Shown here piece by piece: positions 18,549-20,082 of a stretch of DNA of 20,082 nucleotides; position 1 is the stretch's first letter; each line of letters starts with the position of its first letter. Below the pieces are notes generated by a model. That model was not told the DNA's origin and made no database searches. It was given only the letters and a program-made list of their open reading frames with translations. The stretch is taken from IMG/VR virus record IMGVR_UViG_3300034190_002600, positions 1-20,082 of that record; one strand, given 5' to 3'. Source of the DNA: a virus. The translations under genes were made by a program, and so were the position numbers.

Positions 18549-18960
18549 AGAAGTCGCGACGCTTGAAGAAGCATATACAGAGGAACGCAGGACGTTTCTT
18601 GATCCCGAGGCCATCGGGGCAACTCTCTTAGAAAGACTCCCAACCCCAACTGGTTGGCGAATACTTATCCTGCCATATCGTGGTAAAGGCAAGACAGAAG
18701 GCGGAATCCTTCTTGCTGACAAGACCATTGAGCAACAGCAGGTTTCTACTCAAGTCGGCTACGTCCTCAAAGTAGGGCCACTAGCATATAAAGACACCGA
18801 CAAGTTTCCAGACGGAGCGTGGTGCGCGGAAAAGGATTGGGTGATGTTTGCCCGCTATTCTGGCTCTCGTTTCAACATTGACGGAGGCGAGGTACGGATT
18901 CTTAACGACGATGAAATTCTGGCTCGGATTCTCGATCCAGAAGATGTTTTACATTTCTAA
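18541..18960 (+). CDS. GroES-like co-chaperonin
   Basis: This 139-residue protein has AGGAG upstream. Residues 34-131 follow the GroES pattern: PTPTGWRILILPYRGKGKTE, the mobile-loop motif GGILLAD (54-60; GroES has GGIVL), then VGYVLKVGP, DWVMFARYSG and VRILNDDEILARI. GroES caps GroEL and the loop docks on it. A phage version can adapt the host GroEL chamber for its own capsid protein, as T4 gp31 does. A 33-residue acidic N-terminal extension is unlike bacterial GroES. The position next to the scaffold supports a role in capsid folding. Confidence 0.85.
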   Translation: MTEEVATLEEAYTEERRTFLDPEAIGATLLERLPTPTGWRILILPYRGKGKTEGGILLADKTIEQQQVSTQVGYVLKVGPLAYKDTDKFPDGAWCAEKDWVMFARYSGSRFNIDGGEVRILNDDEILARILDPEDVLHF

Positions 18961-18969
18961 GGATTAATC

Positions 18970-19857
18970 ATGGCTGAAGAAAAAGACGACAATCAAATTG
19001 AATTGGACGTCGGAGATGCAGAGGAAACGGAGGTCGAACTTGAGGTTGAACAGCCTGAAGAGAGTCCTATCGAGGTCTCCGCATCCGACGAAGACGATAA
19101 TTTTGATAAAGCGAGTAATGCAACGCAGAAGCGCATTGATCGTTTAACCAAGAAAATGCGTACCGCGGAACGTGAGCGGGAAGAGGCAATTCGTTATGCA
19201 CAACAAGTGCAAACGGAGGCAGAAGATCTCAAGAAGCGCATGAACAGTCTGAGCGACAACTATGTCAATGAATATGCGGGACGTATAGAAACTCAAACTA
19301 CCGCGGCAGAGCAGGATCTTGCTCGTGCGATTGAGATGGGTGATACGGCGGGTGTGGTAGAAGCGCAACGTAAGATCACTTCTCTGGCGATTGAGAATGA
19401 CCGGGCTAAACAGGCTAAGGTTCAGCAAGAGCGGTACGCGCAACAGTATGAAGCGCAACAGCAAGCACAGGTTCAACAACCGATGCCTGCTCAACAGCCT
19501 CGTCGTCCAGACCCTAAAGCAGAGGACTGGGCAGAACGTAACGAATGGTTCGGCCAAGACGAAGCCATGACCTATGCGGTTTTTGGTATTCACAAAAAAC
19601 TTGTGGAAACAGAAGGATTTGACCCGCAGTCAGATGATTATTACAATGAACTAGACAGACGTATGGCGGATGAATTTCCCCATAAGTTGAAGAGTTCGGG
19701 TGAATCTCGCCGTCCCGCCCAGACGGTGGCTTCTGTATCCCGCGGAAAAGCAACTGGGCGCAGTACAGGAAAGGTCCGTCTCTCCAAGACCCAAGTCACT
19801 ATGGCTAAAAAACTAGGGGTGCCACTTGAAGAATACGCGAAATACGTGAGGAACTAA
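18970..19857 (+). CDS. Capsid scaffolding protein (probable)
   Basis: This 295-residue protein has AAGGA before the ATG. The composition is that of a scaffold: an acidic N-terminus (1-45), a long coiled coil (about 50-150, KRIDRLTKKMRTAEREREEA), a Gln-rich linker (YEAQQQAQVQQPMPAQQPRR), then a segment RPDPKAEDWAERNEWFGQDE, continuing to AMTYAVFGIHKKLVETEGFD, which I recall as conserved in scaffold-like proteins of marine phages, and a basic C-terminal end. Scaffolds shape the procapsid and then leave. The expected major capsid gene should follow downstream of the window. Confidence comes from composition and gene order. Confidence 0.75.
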   Translation: MAEEKDDNQIELDVGDAEETEVELEVEQPEESPIEVSASDEDDNFDKASNATQKRIDRLTKKMRTAEREREEAIRYAQQVQTEAEDLKKRMNSLSDNYVNEYAGRIETQTTAAEQDLARAIEMGDTAGVVEAQRKITSLAIENDRAKQAKVQQERYAQQYEAQQQAQVQQPMPAQQPRRPDPKAEDWAERNEWFGQDEAMTYAVFGIHKKLVETEGFDPQSDDYYNELDRRMADEFPHKLKSSGESRRPAQTVASVSRGKATGRSTGKVRLSKTQVTMAKKLGVPLEEYAKYVRN

Positions 19858-19859
19858 GC

Positions 19860-20082
19860 ATGACTGAAGAAACGAAAACTGTAAGTCGGGCTTCCCGCGC
19901 TAGTGAAACGAGAGCTAAGACGGCACAGCGTAAGCCGTGGGCTCCACCGTCCATGTTGGACGCGCCGCCTGCCCCAGATGGGTTTAAGCATCGGTGGATT
20001 CGCGCTGAGACTCGTGGTTTTGATGACCGCAAGAATATCAGTGCAAAGCTAAGAGAAGGATGGGAGTTGGTCCGTGCGGACG
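19860..20082 (+). CDS. Hypothetical structural-region protein (3' truncated)
   Basis: The first 74 codons of a gene starting three bases after the scaffold stop, with GAGGAA (19848-19853) as ribosome site. The N-terminus is Thr/Ser/Arg-rich and probably disordered; then RKPWAPPSMLDAPPAPDGFK and HRWIRAETRGFDDRKN lead into AKLREGWELVRAD. I recall this 'PWxPPSMLDAPPAP.GF.HRW' stretch from small proteins near the scaffold and capsid genes of uncultured marine phages; its role is unknown. The gene continues beyond the window. Confidence 0.78.
   Translation, partial: MTEETKTVSRASRASETRAKTAQRKPWAPPSMLDAPPAPDGFKHRWIRAETRGFDDRKNISAKLREGWELVRAD

Noticed and set aside
1-20082. tRNA genes, integrase, attachment sites or T7-type promoters
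   Set aside because: Reading both strands of the non-coding parts I found no cloverleaf, recombinase motif or long phage-RNA-polymerase promoter repeats; promoters are sigma70-like.

Overview
This window is a stretch of a tailed double-stranded DNA phage (or a prophage-like relative), with every recognisable gene on the + strand. It opens inside the C-terminal end of a family A DNA polymerase and closes inside a small gene just after the capsid scaffold gene. The hallmarks are polymerase, small and large terminase subunits, portal, a holin/endolysin lysis group, a GroES-like co-chaperonin and a scaffold. The gene content and protein style (large portal, GroES next to scaffold, 'MADGGVV' tail motif) resemble uncultured marine phages; that is my recollection of such genomes, not a search. 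The cis-signals are of a proteobacterial, probably gammaproteobacterial, type: E. coli-like DnaA boxes, an IHF consensus match, clustered GATC sites, a boxA-like sequence, sigma70-like promoters and strong Shine-Dalgarno sites. The host call is therefore inference.

Layout. Bases 1-480: polymerase end. Bases 500-3755: small, mostly unrecognised genes in short units, including a ribbon-helix-helix regulator (1328-1525) and two pairs of tandem paralogues (2296/2481 and 2967/3154). Bases 3686-4056: a non-coding block with twelve GTAAC/GTTAC pentamers and a dyad overlapping the ribosome site of the small terminase gene. Bases 4057-4996: small terminase overlapped by a PD-(D/E)XK nuclease. Bases 4979-10231: five or six autonomous cassettes of small accessory genes plus a DUF932 protein, each with its own promoter, an 'ACTACGGGAG' leader and a GC-rich terminator. 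Bases 10233-10787: a gene-free region that looks like a DnaA-dependent replication origin. Bases 10788-20082: the late/structural block, in order large terminase, HEGMH-containing protein, portal, four small lysis-region proteins, 3-TM holin, T4-type lysozyme, small protein, GroES-like protein, scaffold, and a partial gene.

How it works together. The accessory half is built of punctuated units in which the U-tract of one terminator runs into the -35 box of the next promoter, and most of these promoters carry a TCGCATA/TATGCGA heptamer, suggesting one phage-wide regulator. The late half has no internal terminator that I can see and genes overlap by a few bases, as expected for one long late transcript. 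The two non-coding blocks are the best candidates for the packaging site (near the small terminase) and the replication origin (before the large terminase). No tRNA, integrase, attachment site, CRISPR array or insertion sequence was recognised.
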